Shown: piece after piece, positions 26,324-33,943 of the stretch | Layout: every line of letters starts with the position of its first letter | Position numbering within the stretch: position 1 is the first letter of the stretch | Assembly: GCA_046598525.1 (NCBI GenBank) | Contig: JBKJIJ010000002.1 | Coordinates: forward strand, 23,007-87,006 | Reading direction: 5' to 3' | Length of the DNA: 64,000 nt | Source: Methylotenera_A sp046598525 | GTDB taxonomy: Bacteria; Pseudomonadota; Gammaproteobacteria; Burkholderiales; Methylophilaceae | The notes under the pieces: generated by a model | Told to the model about the DNA's origin: nothing | The model's input: the letters and a program-made list of their open reading frames with translations, nothing else | Database searches by the model: none | Made by a program: the position numbers and the translations under genes

Positions 26324-27994
26324 TTACCACTCATAACCCACCCTAAAATGTAACCTGTCATCACCCTTTTCAATTTCGCCTGCGTCTTTTAGCGCATGCG
26401 CATAATCTAAATTGGTAAATAAACCTTTTGCTGCTTTAAATTTAATTCCCAACCCAACCGACATTAACTTACTACTGTCATTTTGGCTGGGTAATGGCTC
26501 ATAAATCTTGACGTAGCCCGCATCAATAAAAGTAAATGCATACAAATCTTTTATATAGTCTTTAAAGTACTTTTTGAGCGGTGGTGTACGCAACTCGATA
26601 GAAGTAAAAACACCGTTATCGCCTAAAGCCTGCGATTCTAAATATCCACGCACCGAATCAACACCGCCCAAGTTAAATTGCTCAACCGCAATTAACGGCC
26701 CGCTTGCCAATTGCCCACTTAACCTCGCTTGCACGGCCCAATCGTTAGGCAGCTTTTGTGTGTGTTTAATATCAGTTTTAAGATAGAAATAATTAGGCTT
26801 GGCTTGATCGCGTCTATTATTAAATTCAAGCTCATTATTGTTAAAGCCGCGAAAAGAAAAGTTACTTGTCAAATTCATCTGCGTTTGAAATGCTTGCGAT
26901 TGATAAGTACCATCGTATCCCAGCATAAATGCCGTATAAGTAATGGGCGACTGAAAGCCTGATGAATTAAGTAAATTCACGCTTTCTTTAAAGTCTTTAT
27001 AATCAGCGCCAAAAGTGGCCGAATGATAATAGTTTTCTAACAAAGGTAAAGGGTGAATATAGCGACCGCCCAAAATGTAACCTTTACCCACCACGTTTAC
27101 ATCGCCCACAGCACTAATATCACTATCAGAAACCACACCATAAGCGGCAAAATAATCGCCATTTAGGCGTGGAATCAAATAGGTACCCGATATTACGCGT
27201 ACTTCATTTAAATCTTCTGGCGAAACCTGAAAGCTAATGCCAATACTGTGATCTTTTTGCCATAGATTCTCATAACGTAAACCACCGTTAAGGCGGGTTT
27301 CAGTGGTATTGGCAGAATAGCGGTCATTCAATTCAAGATTACCGTGTAGGGGAAATTGGTCTTGCACTTTTAAATCCACCTCTACTTTTCCGGGCGATTT
27401 ACCAGGGCGCAATACAGGCGTTACCTGACGATTTTGGCCGCGATTCACTGTGCCTAATTGTTGCTGAGCAGTGGGAAAATGCGGCACTTTTCCTTCTTCA
27501 AATTCGGCTACACGCGCTTTTACTTCTGCCAGCGATGTATATTGCGCGTCTTTAATGCGTAAGCGCTCAACCGCGCCTTCTGTAACTTTTAATATCACAA
27601 TGCCAGCATCTACATCTTGTTGCGGAATACTCACGCTAACCGTTAAATAGCCGGATTCTTGATAGGTTTTTTCAAGCGCGCTACGCGCTTTTTCAACATC
27701 ATCAATGGTTTTTGTTTCACCTAAAAACGGGTATACCGCTTCTTCTATTTTCCCAATGGGCAATAAAGTATTGCCATCTACTTTAAATTCAAAAACGTTA
27801 AAACTAGGGGTTTCTGGTTTTGCTTTTACCTCTTGCATCACAAGGCCACCTGCTGGTTCTGGCACTTTTAATGGCGCCTGTTTAGCCGGCACTTTCGTAT
27901 CGTCTGCTGCATAAACAACCGTTGCAAAAAGCATGCTTAAACCAAGGCTTAAACCTATTGCCATTTTCAAATCGTAACTATTGAGCTTAACCAT
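26324..27994 (-). CDS. ShlB/FhaC-type TpsB outer-membrane transporter
   Basis: The 556-residue protein has a signal peptide (GLSLGLSMLFATVVYAAD), a POTRA region (FNVFEFKVDGNTLLPIGKIEEAVYPFLG, DVDAGIVILKVTEGAVERLRI) and a 16-strand-type barrel. The family's conserved VRGY motif appears in GGVDSVRGYLESQALGDNG, and the C-terminal FRVGYEW ends in an aromatic residue. It recognises the TPS domain of TpsA and secretes it. It lies 82 nt upstream of tpsA in the same direction, the usual B-A order. Confidence 0.93.
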   Translation of the reverse strand: MVKLNSYDLKMAIGLSLGLSMLFATVVYAADDTKVPAKQAPLKVPEPAGGLVMQEVKAKPETPSFNVFEFKVDGNTLLPIGKIEEAVYPFLGETKTIDDVEKARSALEKTYQESGYLTVSVSIPQQDVDAGIVILKVTEGAVERLRIKDAQYTSLAEVKARVAEFEEGKVPHFPTAQQQLGTVNRGQNRQVTPVLRPGKSPGKVEVDLKVQDQFPLHGNLELNDRYSANTTETRLNGGLRYENLWQKDHSIGISFQVSPEDLNEVRVISGTYLIPRLNGDYFAAYGVVSDSDISAVGDVNVVGKGYILGGRYIHPLPLLENYYHSATFGADYKDFKESVNLLNSSGFQSPITYTAFMLGYDGTYQSQAFQTQMNLTSNFSFRGFNNNELEFNNRRDQAKPNYFYLKTDIKHTQKLPNDWAVQARLSGQLASGPLIAVEQFNLGGVDSVRGYLESQALGDNGVFTSIELRTPPLKKYFKDYIKDLYAFTFIDAGYVKIYEPLPSQNDSSKLMSVGLGIKFKAAKGLFTNLDYAHALKDAGEIEKGDDRLHFRVGYEW

Positions 27995-28132
27995 TCACGC
28001 TTACATCCGTTTTGCTGTTGAAATCATCTGTTTAACCACGCTTAAAACCACACTCACTATACAAAACTTATATTTCAGCTAAATGAATAAGGACCAAACC
28101 TTAACATTCATTAACTATTTTCACCCTGCATA

Positions 28133-28200
28133 AAAACTAAAAGCACACCCCCTTTTGAGGGGTGCGCTTATTCATTTGGGTGCTTTTAAAACAGCACCCA
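28133..28200 (-). terminator. Tandem hairpin terminator after the exported protein at 28210
   Basis: On the minus strand the first hairpin is TGGGTGCT/AGCACCCA (28193-28200 with 28177-28184). A second, stronger one is AAGCGCACCCC paired with GGGGTGTGCTT (28159-28169 with 28141-28151, one mismatch), followed by TTAGTTTTTA. This is a good rho-independent terminator; the 215-nt gap otherwise holds the tpsB upstream region. Confidence 0.75.
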
Positions 28201-28209
28201 AATTAACGC

Positions 28210-29721
28210 TTACTGAGTCAACTGAGCTGGTGTACAGTTATTACCCAAGTTAGTACCTTTTGCTACTTGTACGCCAACTGTACAGGCAGAACCTGCTAAT
28301 GGGCTGATAGTTAAACCACGCGGTAAAACAGCACATGATGTTGCTGGTGGGGTAGATAAAGCCGCAGTGATTTGACCAAGAATCGTTGCACCAAAACCTG
28401 TGGCAGAGTTTGCTAAAAAGCTATGCGCTTCGATATGGAACGGATAAGCAGCATTAGTCGCTGTTACACGTGCATTTGCTGTATCGCCAGCCTCTGGGTG
28501 AACGCCATCAATCTTAATAAAGCGATAACCATTTCGACCGCCTGTTGCAGTCTCAACACGCCAGTCATTTTCTGCAGAAATTACACCAATTGCAAAATCT
28601 AGATTGGTTGCTGGTAATGCATTAGTTGCTTGAGTGATACGTGTTTTAACGTTGCTTGTACCTGAGCCTTCAAACACTTCATAAGTGCCAGATGAATCAG
28701 CTACCACTGCTGGATTTAAGTTGCCACCAACACCGGCTGCACATGGATTGCTTAAGAAAAATGCATTTGAGCTTGCTTGTGAACCGGAGGTTTGCACGCG
28801 ACGTGCCAAGATTACTTTTTTGCTAGTGCCCGCAGCGCCAACAATCGGTGACCAATCTGTTTGATAAGCACCGCCTTGTGCGATGATTGAAGTGTATTGT
28901 GCTTTGCTGATACTAGGCGCATTGGCTGGATCAAAAGTTGGATCTAAAGCATCAGTATTAGCAGCAATGCTTTGTGCAACTTGCATAGCGCGGTATAAAG
29001 GACGGCTTACCACTATGCCAAATACTTGACCAATATTTGCTGGTGAATCAACACCAGCAGCATTTACTTTATCACTACCACCACCAATAGTAGATGGGAA
29101 TAAACTACCTTCCACATCAGAGATACCGCCTATTGGCAATTGTGGTGCTAATGGGTCAGCCGCGAGTGCAGCTGCATTTGTTGCATTGGTAGCTGGGGTA
29201 GCAATAGCATTAGCAGGCAATGCTGTACCCACTAAAGTACAACCCTTCCATACGGTTGCACTATTGTCTGCGTTAGTTGCATCGACATAGTTTATGCTCC
29301 CTGTACAGCCGTTGCCAGTACCTACAAATTTAACACGTGCAAGTTTTGTACCTGCAGTGTGTGGTGTAAATGCGTTCAATGAGCCTCCATCTAAAGTATG
29401 GTAAAGCACAGAAACAACACCAGCACGCGTACAAGCGTAAGCAGTAAAATTATCCAGTGAACCAGGTGTTACGTTTGAGCTAGTTAATGCCTGCGTTGTA
29501 AAAATAGCGTTAGTACCAGCGTCGCAACCCACACCAGCGCCTGAACCAACCCAACCTTCGTAAACAGATTTTGTTGGTGCTGAAGCGCCAGAGATCCAAG
29601 CTTGTTGCAATGTACCAGCACCCTGAGCAGCTGAGATTTGAGCTGCCGTAACTGGCGCAGAAAAAACCTGCGTTGAAGCTAACAGTGTAGCCACTGCCAA
29701 AGCGATTTTAGTCAATTTCAT
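28210..29721 (-). CDS. Exported protein of unknown function, periplasmic-binding-protein-like
   Basis: The 503-residue protein has a clear signal peptide (KIALAVATLLASTQVFSAPV). Features include WISGASAPTKSVYEGWVGSG near the N-terminus, GGISDVEGSLFPS around residue 200, FGIVVSRPLYRAMQVAQ, and several Cys pairs (one in TACAAN-like low-complexity context, others near the C-terminus). The ISGASA and SDVE stretches recall phosphate/anion-binding-protein-like exported proteins of proteobacteria, but I cannot assign a substrate. No PEP-CTERM signal is present. It lies 82 nt downstream of a PEP-CTERM gene, with a hairpin between them, and may be co-expressed with it. Confidence 0.75.
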   Translation of the reverse strand: MKLTKIALAVATLLASTQVFSAPVTAAQISAAQGAGTLQQAWISGASAPTKSVYEGWVGSGAGVGCDAGTNAIFTTQALTSSNVTPGSLDNFTAYACTRAGVVSVLYHTLDGGSLNAFTPHTAGTKLARVKFVGTGNGCTGSINYVDATNADNSATVWKGCTLVGTALPANAIATPATNATNAAALAADPLAPQLPIGGISDVEGSLFPSTIGGGSDKVNAAGVDSPANIGQVFGIVVSRPLYRAMQVAQSIAANTDALDPTFDPANAPSISKAQYTSIIAQGGAYQTDWSPIVGAAGTSKKVILARRVQTSGSQASSNAFFLSNPCAAGVGGNLNPAVVADSSGTYEVFEGSGTSNVKTRITQATNALPATNLDFAIGVISAENDWRVETATGGRNGYRFIKIDGVHPEAGDTANARVTATNAAYPFHIEAHSFLANSATGFGATILGQITAALSTPPATSCAVLPRGLTISPLAGSACTVGVQVAKGTNLGNNCTPAQLTQ

Positions 29722-29750
29722 GATAGTTCTCCAAAAATAGTTTCTCTAAT

Positions 29751-29774
29751 TGGCAGAGGTAGTAGCCTCTGCCA
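29751..29774 (-). terminator. Strong intergenic hairpin (attenuator or processing site)
   Basis: TGGCAGAGG (29751-29759) and CCTCTGCCA (29766-29774) form a perfect 9-bp stem with a 6-nt loop. It is 30 nt after the PEP-CTERM stop and 30 nt before the start of the next gene (minus strand). The following ATTAGAGAAACTATTTTT is only moderately T-rich, so partial termination giving unequal expression of the two genes is likely. Confidence 0.5.
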
Positions 29775-29803
29775 GAAGATTTATTACAATTAAATTTTGC
29801 TAA

Positions 29804-30595
29804 TTAAGCTTGTTTACGACGCGCTACAAAACCCATAAAACCTAAACCCAATAACATCATGGCCCATGTGTCAGCTTCTGGCACAGCGGCAACTGAATAC
29901 ACAAGTGCACCAGTGCTAGATAGGTTAAAAAATGCGCCGTTACCGAATACTGTTTGTGTTGCATTTGCGAATGCTGATGGCCCACTAGCGACCTGAATAA
30001 CACCCAAGTTTGAACCAATAACACCTAAAGTAGTTGGGCCAGTAGTAGAAGCACCAACTCTATTGTTTAAATAAAGGGTGCGGGCAGTGTCAGCATTAGC
30101 GGTAAACAAGCTGCCGTTGGCTGCAACGTGAGGTTGAGTGCCAATATATGTATCGAAGTTACCTAGAGCAGTAGTCATTCCACTGGTTGTCAAGTTAGCT
30201 CCAGGGGCAGCCAAAGTGGTAATGTAACCGCGGAAACCAACACCAGAACCAGCAGCTAAATTGTCTCCAGCAGTAATTGCGTATTGGATGTTTGGCAACG
30301 TTGCCGCGCCTAAAAATGAGGCCCAAGCATCTGAATAATCTGCATTACCAGATAAATCCCATGAGAAACTTGTACCAGGGTTAGTTACATTGCTTACTGC
30401 ACCAACTGATGCCACTTGGTTAAAATCTAGGTAATTTTTGCCCAAATCGAATGATGCTTGTACGTTTGCTACTTTATCCAATACTGTCAGTACAAATGAG
30501 CTATTACCCGTAGATGCCAAATCAATAGCCGCTTGCGCTGGAACAGCAGCCATTAATGCTAAAGCCGCTGCTAATGCTTTAAGTTGAAATTTCAT
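29804..30595 (-). CDS. PEP-CTERM sorting-domain protein
   Basis: The 263-residue protein has a signal peptide (LKALAAALALMAAVPAQAAI), a Thr/Ala/Asn-rich body without a recognised domain, and a C-terminal sorting signal PEADTWAMMLLGLGFMGFVARR: the PEP motif, a hydrophobic helix and a basic tail. The expected fate is export by Sec, then recognition by exosortase B (2695-3570). It has a strong ribosome binding site (AGGGAG, 6-7 nt before ATG). Its upstream region carries two dyads of the TAGTCC-type, and epsA lies directly upstream. Confidence 0.88.
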   Translation of the reverse strand: MKFQLKALAAALALMAAVPAQAAIDLASTGNSSFVLTVLDKVANVQASFDLGKNYLDFNQVASVGAVSNVTNPGTSFSWDLSGNADYSDAWASFLGAATLPNIQYAITAGDNLAAGSGVGFRGYITTLAAPGANLTTSGMTTALGNFDTYIGTQPHVAANGSLFTANADTARTLYLNNRVGASTTGPTTLGVIGSNLGVIQVASGPSAFANATQTVFGNGAFFNLSSTGALVYSVAAVPEADTWAMMLLGLGFMGFVARRKQA

Positions 30596-30725
30596 TTAAA
30601 TCTCCCTATTAAAAAAACTAAAAATTAAAAAAACTAAAAAATAAACTTCTGAAAACGCTCAACCAATTTCTATTAAGCGATGATGCTAATTTAGCGATTG
30701 TTTGTTACGCCCTAAAAATAAAATC

Positions 30726-30741
30726 TAGTCTGGGTGGACTA
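30726..30741. promoter_or_regulatory. Candidate EpsA box 1 (TAGTCT-N4-GGACTA)
   Basis: The sequence TAGTCTGGGTGGACTA is a near-perfect dyad lying inside a longer CTAGTC-N6-GACTAG palindrome. It is 131 nt upstream of the PEP-CTERM start; a comparable box precedes the other PEP-CTERM gene at 137 nt. Assignment to EpsA is inferred from recurrence and proximity. Confidence 0.55.
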
Positions 30742-30873
30742 GAGTATTTAAAAGTCAAAAAAACTCTTTGTCGCACAAAGAAAAAATTTAAAACGACAAA
30801 TTTTTGGCGAAACCAAACTTAAATTTCCACTTAAGATGATGACTAAGGTGTGTGAATAGATAAGGTGGATATG

Positions 30874-30889
30874 TAGTCCGAACGGACTA
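30874..30889. promoter_or_regulatory. Candidate EpsA box 2 (TAGTCCGAACGGACTA)
   Basis: A perfect 6+4+6 dyad, identical over all 16 bases to the box at 47140-47155. It sits 51 nt beyond the epsA stop and 279 nt before the PEP-CTERM start. The identity between two distant intergenic sites points to a specific DNA-binding protein. Confidence 0.6.
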
Positions 30890-30939
30890 TGTATAAATGA
30901 CAACTGTGTGTTGCGCGTAGCAAACACACCAACGCAAAA

Positions 30940-31710
30940 CTACTTCATCATATTGATTAAGCCAAGTTTGGTGGCTTTTACCGCAGCTTGGCCACGGTTT
31001 TGCACATCTAATTTGCGCAATATATTTTGCACATGATTTTTAACGGTAAGTGGGCTAATAGCCAAAATGGTGGATATTTCCCAATTGGTTTTGCCCATTT
31101 GCACCCACTGCAAAATCTCTGATTCTCTATCGGTGATTTTCTTTAGCTCTTTATTGGGCTGGCTGGTGAAATTGCTTTTTGTGGTGATAATTCGCACCAG
31201 CGCACAATGCATGTGCGGCATGATCAGCTCTAAAAATTGTGCTTGAATGGCGTTTAATTGCCCAGAGATTCTGGCAAACACAACCAAGGTAGAAACTTTA
31301 CTATGATTATCGCCAAAGCCATGCACCACAAAATTCTTAAGCTCCGTGGCTTGCATAATGGTTTCATCAATACTTTGCACACTAAAGTTATTGTAATCAG
31401 CCGCGGCTAGTGTGTTGCAGTAAAACAAAGGCAGGCGCATTTTATCCCAGCGTTTAATGGCTTGATTAATCACGCCATCGGCTTTTTTAACCGATTCATT
31501 AAAATGGTTGTCTTTAAAGTAGCGGGTACTAGCCGAATATTCAAAGGTATAGTCATCGTCATTTTCAAGCTTAACGCCAAAAATCATAATTTCATGATTT
31601 AGCAAATACTGAAAATTACCCTGTAACCAATTAAATAAATTAGGCCGATTGGATACGCGCAACGAGTCTGCCATTAGCTCCATAAACACGATGCGCTGAT
31701 CCTCACTCAT
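30940..31710 (-). CDS. epsA: LuxR-family transcriptional regulator EpsA (XrtB/PEP-CTERM-associated)
   Basis: The 256-residue protein has an N-terminal domain (MELMADSLRVSNRPNLFNWLQGNFQYLLNHEIMIFG) matching the EpsA family found near exosortase/EPS loci. Its C-terminal LuxR helix-turn-helix covers about residues 188-250 (ITDRESEILQWVQMGKTNWEISTILAISPLTVKNHVQNILRKL). It has no receiver domain and no autoinducer-binding signature that I can see. The likely role is control of EPS and PEP-CTERM genes, probably through the TAGTCC-N4-GGACTA dyads described here. It is divergent from the lytic transglycosylase. Confidence 0.88.
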   Translation of the reverse strand: MSEDQRIVFMELMADSLRVSNRPNLFNWLQGNFQYLLNHEIMIFGVKLENDDDYTFEYSASTRYFKDNHFNESVKKADGVINQAIKRWDKMRLPLFYCNTLAAADYNNFSVQSIDETIMQATELKNFVVHGFGDNHSKVSTLVVFARISGQLNAIQAQFLELIMPHMHCALVRIITTKSNFTSQPNKELKKITDRESEILQWVQMGKTNWEISTILAISPLTVKNHVQNILRKLDVQNRGQAAVKATKLGLINMMK

Positions 31711-31922
31711 CCCAAGATCGTGATTATTGGTGGTATCGTAATTTGAGCTAATAATGATGATAGTGGCCTACTTATTGAAACTTCGAGTATTCTCAACGTG
31801 TTTAATGACAGCAAGATTAAACATATATGGCCGTTTCTTTACGGTTTTATAAAAACGGCTCAGCCGCCATTCAATCCAGTTTTAATATCAAAAATGTCAT
31901 ATTGCTAATAGATAATAGTTAT

Positions 31923-32519
31923 ATGAAAAAAACAGCTTTTTATGCACTTAGCTTTTTAATTTGGGTTGGCAACGCCAATGCCGATGTATTGGTTGATCTT
32001 GAAGATGCGGATGAAATTAGTATTATGAATACGCAGCTGGATCATCGTTTTACGGTGAAAATTGCAGAGCCTTTAGAGCACAAATCAACTTACTTTGCCG
32101 AACCTACAGCATCCAACAATAAAGCCATTAAACAGCTGCCTTATCATCAAGAAGTGCTAGCCGCGGCTGATATGACTTCGATTGAGCCGGCGCTGATTCA
32201 TGCGGTGATTACGGTGGAATCGAAACACAATGCGCAGGCAAAATCGCACAAAGGGGCTTATGGTTTGATGCAGTTAATGCCGGCCACTGCCAAGCGTTTT
32301 CATGTAAAAGATCAGCGCGATGTTGGGCAAAATATTTTGGCCGGCGCGCAATATTTGCGTGAATTGCTGACGTTGTTTAAGGGTGATTTAAAGTTAACTT
32401 TGGCGGCATATAACGCAGGGCCGGGTGCGGTAAAAAAGTACAGCAACCGTGTGCCGCCTTACCGCGAAACCATGCACTATGTGCCAAAAGTGCTTAAATA
32501 TTATCAGCAATATTCTTAA
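31923..32519 (+). CDS. Soluble lytic murein transglycosylase (SLT family)
   Basis: I place the start at the ATG at 31923 because it gives a signal peptide (KKTAFYALSFLIWVGNANA) and a 198-residue product; the longer frame from 31827 adds 32 unlikely residues. The SLT domain occupies about residues 75-195: HAVITVESKHNAQAKSHKGA with catalytic Glu99, YGLMQLMPATAKRF, NILAGAQYLREL and LAAYNAGPGAVKKY. It would cleave peptidoglycan in the periplasm, plausibly making space for the secretion machine encoded convergently 15 nt away. It is the only plausible plus-strand gene in the window. Confidence 0.9.
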   Translation: MKKTAFYALSFLIWVGNANADVLVDLEDADEISIMNTQLDHRFTVKIAEPLEHKSTYFAEPTASNNKAIKQLPYHQEVLAAADMTSIEPALIHAVITVESKHNAQAKSHKGAYGLMQLMPATAKRFHVKDQRDVGQNILAGAQYLRELLTLFKGDLKLTLAAYNAGPGAVKKYSNRVPPYRETMHYVPKVLKYYQQYS

Positions 32520-32534
32520 TGCTGCTTTTTAGGT

Positions 32535-33062
32535 TTAGGTAGCAGGCGCTGGCTCTACTGTTGGCGTTGTTGCCACTGCGGGCGGCGCACTGCCTGGCAC
32601 ATACACAAAGCGCCATTCTTCGTATTTTTCTGCCGCATCAAGCGCTTCAAACTCTTTAGGTAGACCTACTTTTTTAATGGGCTTTAGTGTTGAATTGCTA
32701 TAAACGCCAGTAATTTTGCCTTGCTGCAATACAAAATTCCAATCCTTATCGCGCGCAAATGGGTCTGCGTAAAGTTGGCGAATATGCCGTTTTACATTGG
32801 GAAATCGCGTGTCTAAGATTAAATCTTGCAAGGTTTGTGGAAATTGTTTGGCGGTGCTGGGGCTATTTTCATAATAGCTGCCAATGGCGTTGCGATACGC
32901 TTGGCCTATAAAAAGCAGTTCTTTTTCGCGTTCGCGCTGCGCATCTTGATGCCACACAATACCAACACCCGCCATGCCAATGCCGGCAATTGCAACCACC
33001 ATTAGCAAGCCCATATAGGTAAAACCAGCTTGATGATTAGCACGATTTTTACCAATCGGCAT
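32535..33062 (-). CDS. Pseudopilin of the hybrid secretion operon, lacking Glu5 (third minor pseudopilin)
   Basis: Starting at the ATG at 33062 the product has about 175 residues; a 33110 start is possible but would overlap the preceding gene by 62 nt rather than 14. The prepilin-like N-terminus is NHQAGFTYMGLLMVVAIAGIG: after the Gly|Phe cleavage point, position 5 is Gly rather than the usual Glu. The next part, DAQREREKELLFIGQAYRNAIGSYYENSP, is characteristic of a pseudopilin type seen with MSHA/T2SS-like operons. Loss of Glu5 is known in tip pseudopilins such as GspK. The tail is Pro/Ala/Thr-rich. Confidence 0.8.
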   Translation of the reverse strand: MPIGKNRANHQAGFTYMGLLMVVAIAGIGMAGVGIVWHQDAQREREKELLFIGQAYRNAIGSYYENSPSTAKQFPQTLQDLILDTRFPNVKRHIRQLYADPFARDKDWNFVLQQGKITGVYSNSTLKPIKKVGLPKEFEALDAAEKYEEWRFVYVPGSAPPAVATTPTVEPAPAT

Positions 33063-33462
33063 AGGCAGTACCGTCTTTAGCAAGGCCCTCGGCGCCGCTT
33101 TTAATATCAAAAATACTGCCTTCTAATGGCGGTTCTGGCGGCAGCAATTGCCATGTTTCGGTGCTGTTGGTAATGGGGTCAATCGGCAAATCTCTGATGT
33201 ATTTTTTATCGACCAAATCATCTAAAGTAGTGGGGTAGCGGCCGTTATCGGCATAATATTTATCAATGCTTTCGCGCAGCGTATTTAAATCTTGTTTCAA
33301 TGTCGCCTCTTTTGCGCGCTCTATGCTGCTAAAGTATTTGGGCGATGCCAGCGTTAGTAGCAAGGCCAAAATCGCCAGCACCACAAGCATTTCTACCAAG
33401 GTAAAGCCTGCTTTCAAATTAAAAGCTTTAAAGCCAGATTTTTTCACATTACCACTTTGCAT
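33049..33462 (-). CDS. Pseudopilin (second minor pseudopilin)
   Basis: With the start at 33462 the product is 137 residues, beginning MQSGNVKKSGFKAFNLKAGFTLVEMLVVLAILALL-type: a short leader, Gly|Phe-Thr-Leu-Val-Glu and a hydrophobic helix. The longer frame to 33603 only adds sequence overlapping the upstream gene. Its body (LKQDLNTLRESIDKYYADNGRYPTTLDDLVDKKYIRDLPIDPIT) is typical of GspG-like pseudopilins. It overlaps both neighbours by 14 nt, showing tight coupling. Confidence 0.85.
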   Translation of the reverse strand: MQSGNVKKSGFKAFNLKAGFTLVEMLVVLAILALLLTLASPKYFSSIERAKEATLKQDLNTLRESIDKYYADNGRYPTTLDDLVDKKYIRDLPIDPITNSTETWQLLPPEPPLEGSIFDIKSGAEGLAKDGTAYADW

Positions 33463-33934
33463 AAGGCACGCCGTTAATGCCCAATTGCTGGCTTTGCGAA
33501 TACACATCAAATACATCATCGCCCGCCGCTGGGTTGGCGGCATCGCTGGCGTAACTGCGCAAGCCCCAATTATTTGGCAAGTCTTGCGTTTCGGCATTTT
33601 CAACCGTGGTCATTGGGTCTAGCGGAATGCGGCGTAAAAATTTAAGCGTGCTTTTATTGGCATCTTTTTCGTTTGTCACGCCATTTACCAATATTTCCAA
33701 ATTTGGCGGGTAGCCATTGGCATCTATTTCTTTTTTAATGCGGCCATCATCGGCGGCTTTTTTGTAGGCATCAATCGCCTCTCTAATTTGGCGCAAATTA
33801 GCGCGAAGCTCATTTTCTTTGCTACGCTGCACGGTCATTTTTAGCATAGGCATGGCCGCGCTGGCCAACACCGCCACAATCGCCACGGTGACAATCAGCT
33901 CAATTAAGGTGAATCCTTTAAAAGGCGTTTTCAT
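33449..33934 (-). CDS. Pseudopilin (first minor pseudopilin)
   Basis: The 161-residue protein begins MKTPFKGFTLIELIVTVAIVAVLASAAMPML, with a very short leader, the Gly|Phe-Thr-Leu-Ile-Glu cleavage site and a hydrophobic helix. It continues with ENELRANLRQIREAIDAYKKAADDGRI and ends YAKW, like its neighbour ending YADW, so the two are probable paralogues. It follows the secretin by 9 nt. Confidence 0.87.
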   Translation of the reverse strand: MKTPFKGFTLIELIVTVAIVAVLASAAMPMLKMTVQRSKENELRANLRQIREAIDAYKKAADDGRIKKEIDANGYPPNLEILVNGVTNEKDANKSTLKFLRRIPLDPMTTVENAETQDLPNNWGLRSYASDAANPAAGDDVFDVYSQSQQLGINGVPYAKW

Positions 33935-33943
33935 GACTTTAAA

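Larger units (their letters stand above)
30596..30939. other. 344-nt regulatory intergenic region between epsA and the PEP-CTERM gene
   Basis: No gene is seen. The region holds two dyads (30726-30741 and 30874-30889), a GTGTGTT-type hairpin just after the epsA stop (30905-30930) that may terminate epsA transcription, and a duplicated TTTTTAGTTTTTTTAA tract (minus strand) close to the ribosome binding site. Confidence 0.6.

Noticed and set aside
31827..31922. Longer start for the lytic transglycosylase
   Set aside because: The internal ATG at 31923 begins a clear signal peptide; the extra 32 residues look like translated promoter sequence.
33463..33603. N-terminal extension of the second pseudopilin from 33603
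   Set aside because: It would overlap the upstream pseudopilin gene by 155 nt and put a 47-residue non-leader stretch before the prepilin motif; the ATG at 33462 gives a normal short leader.
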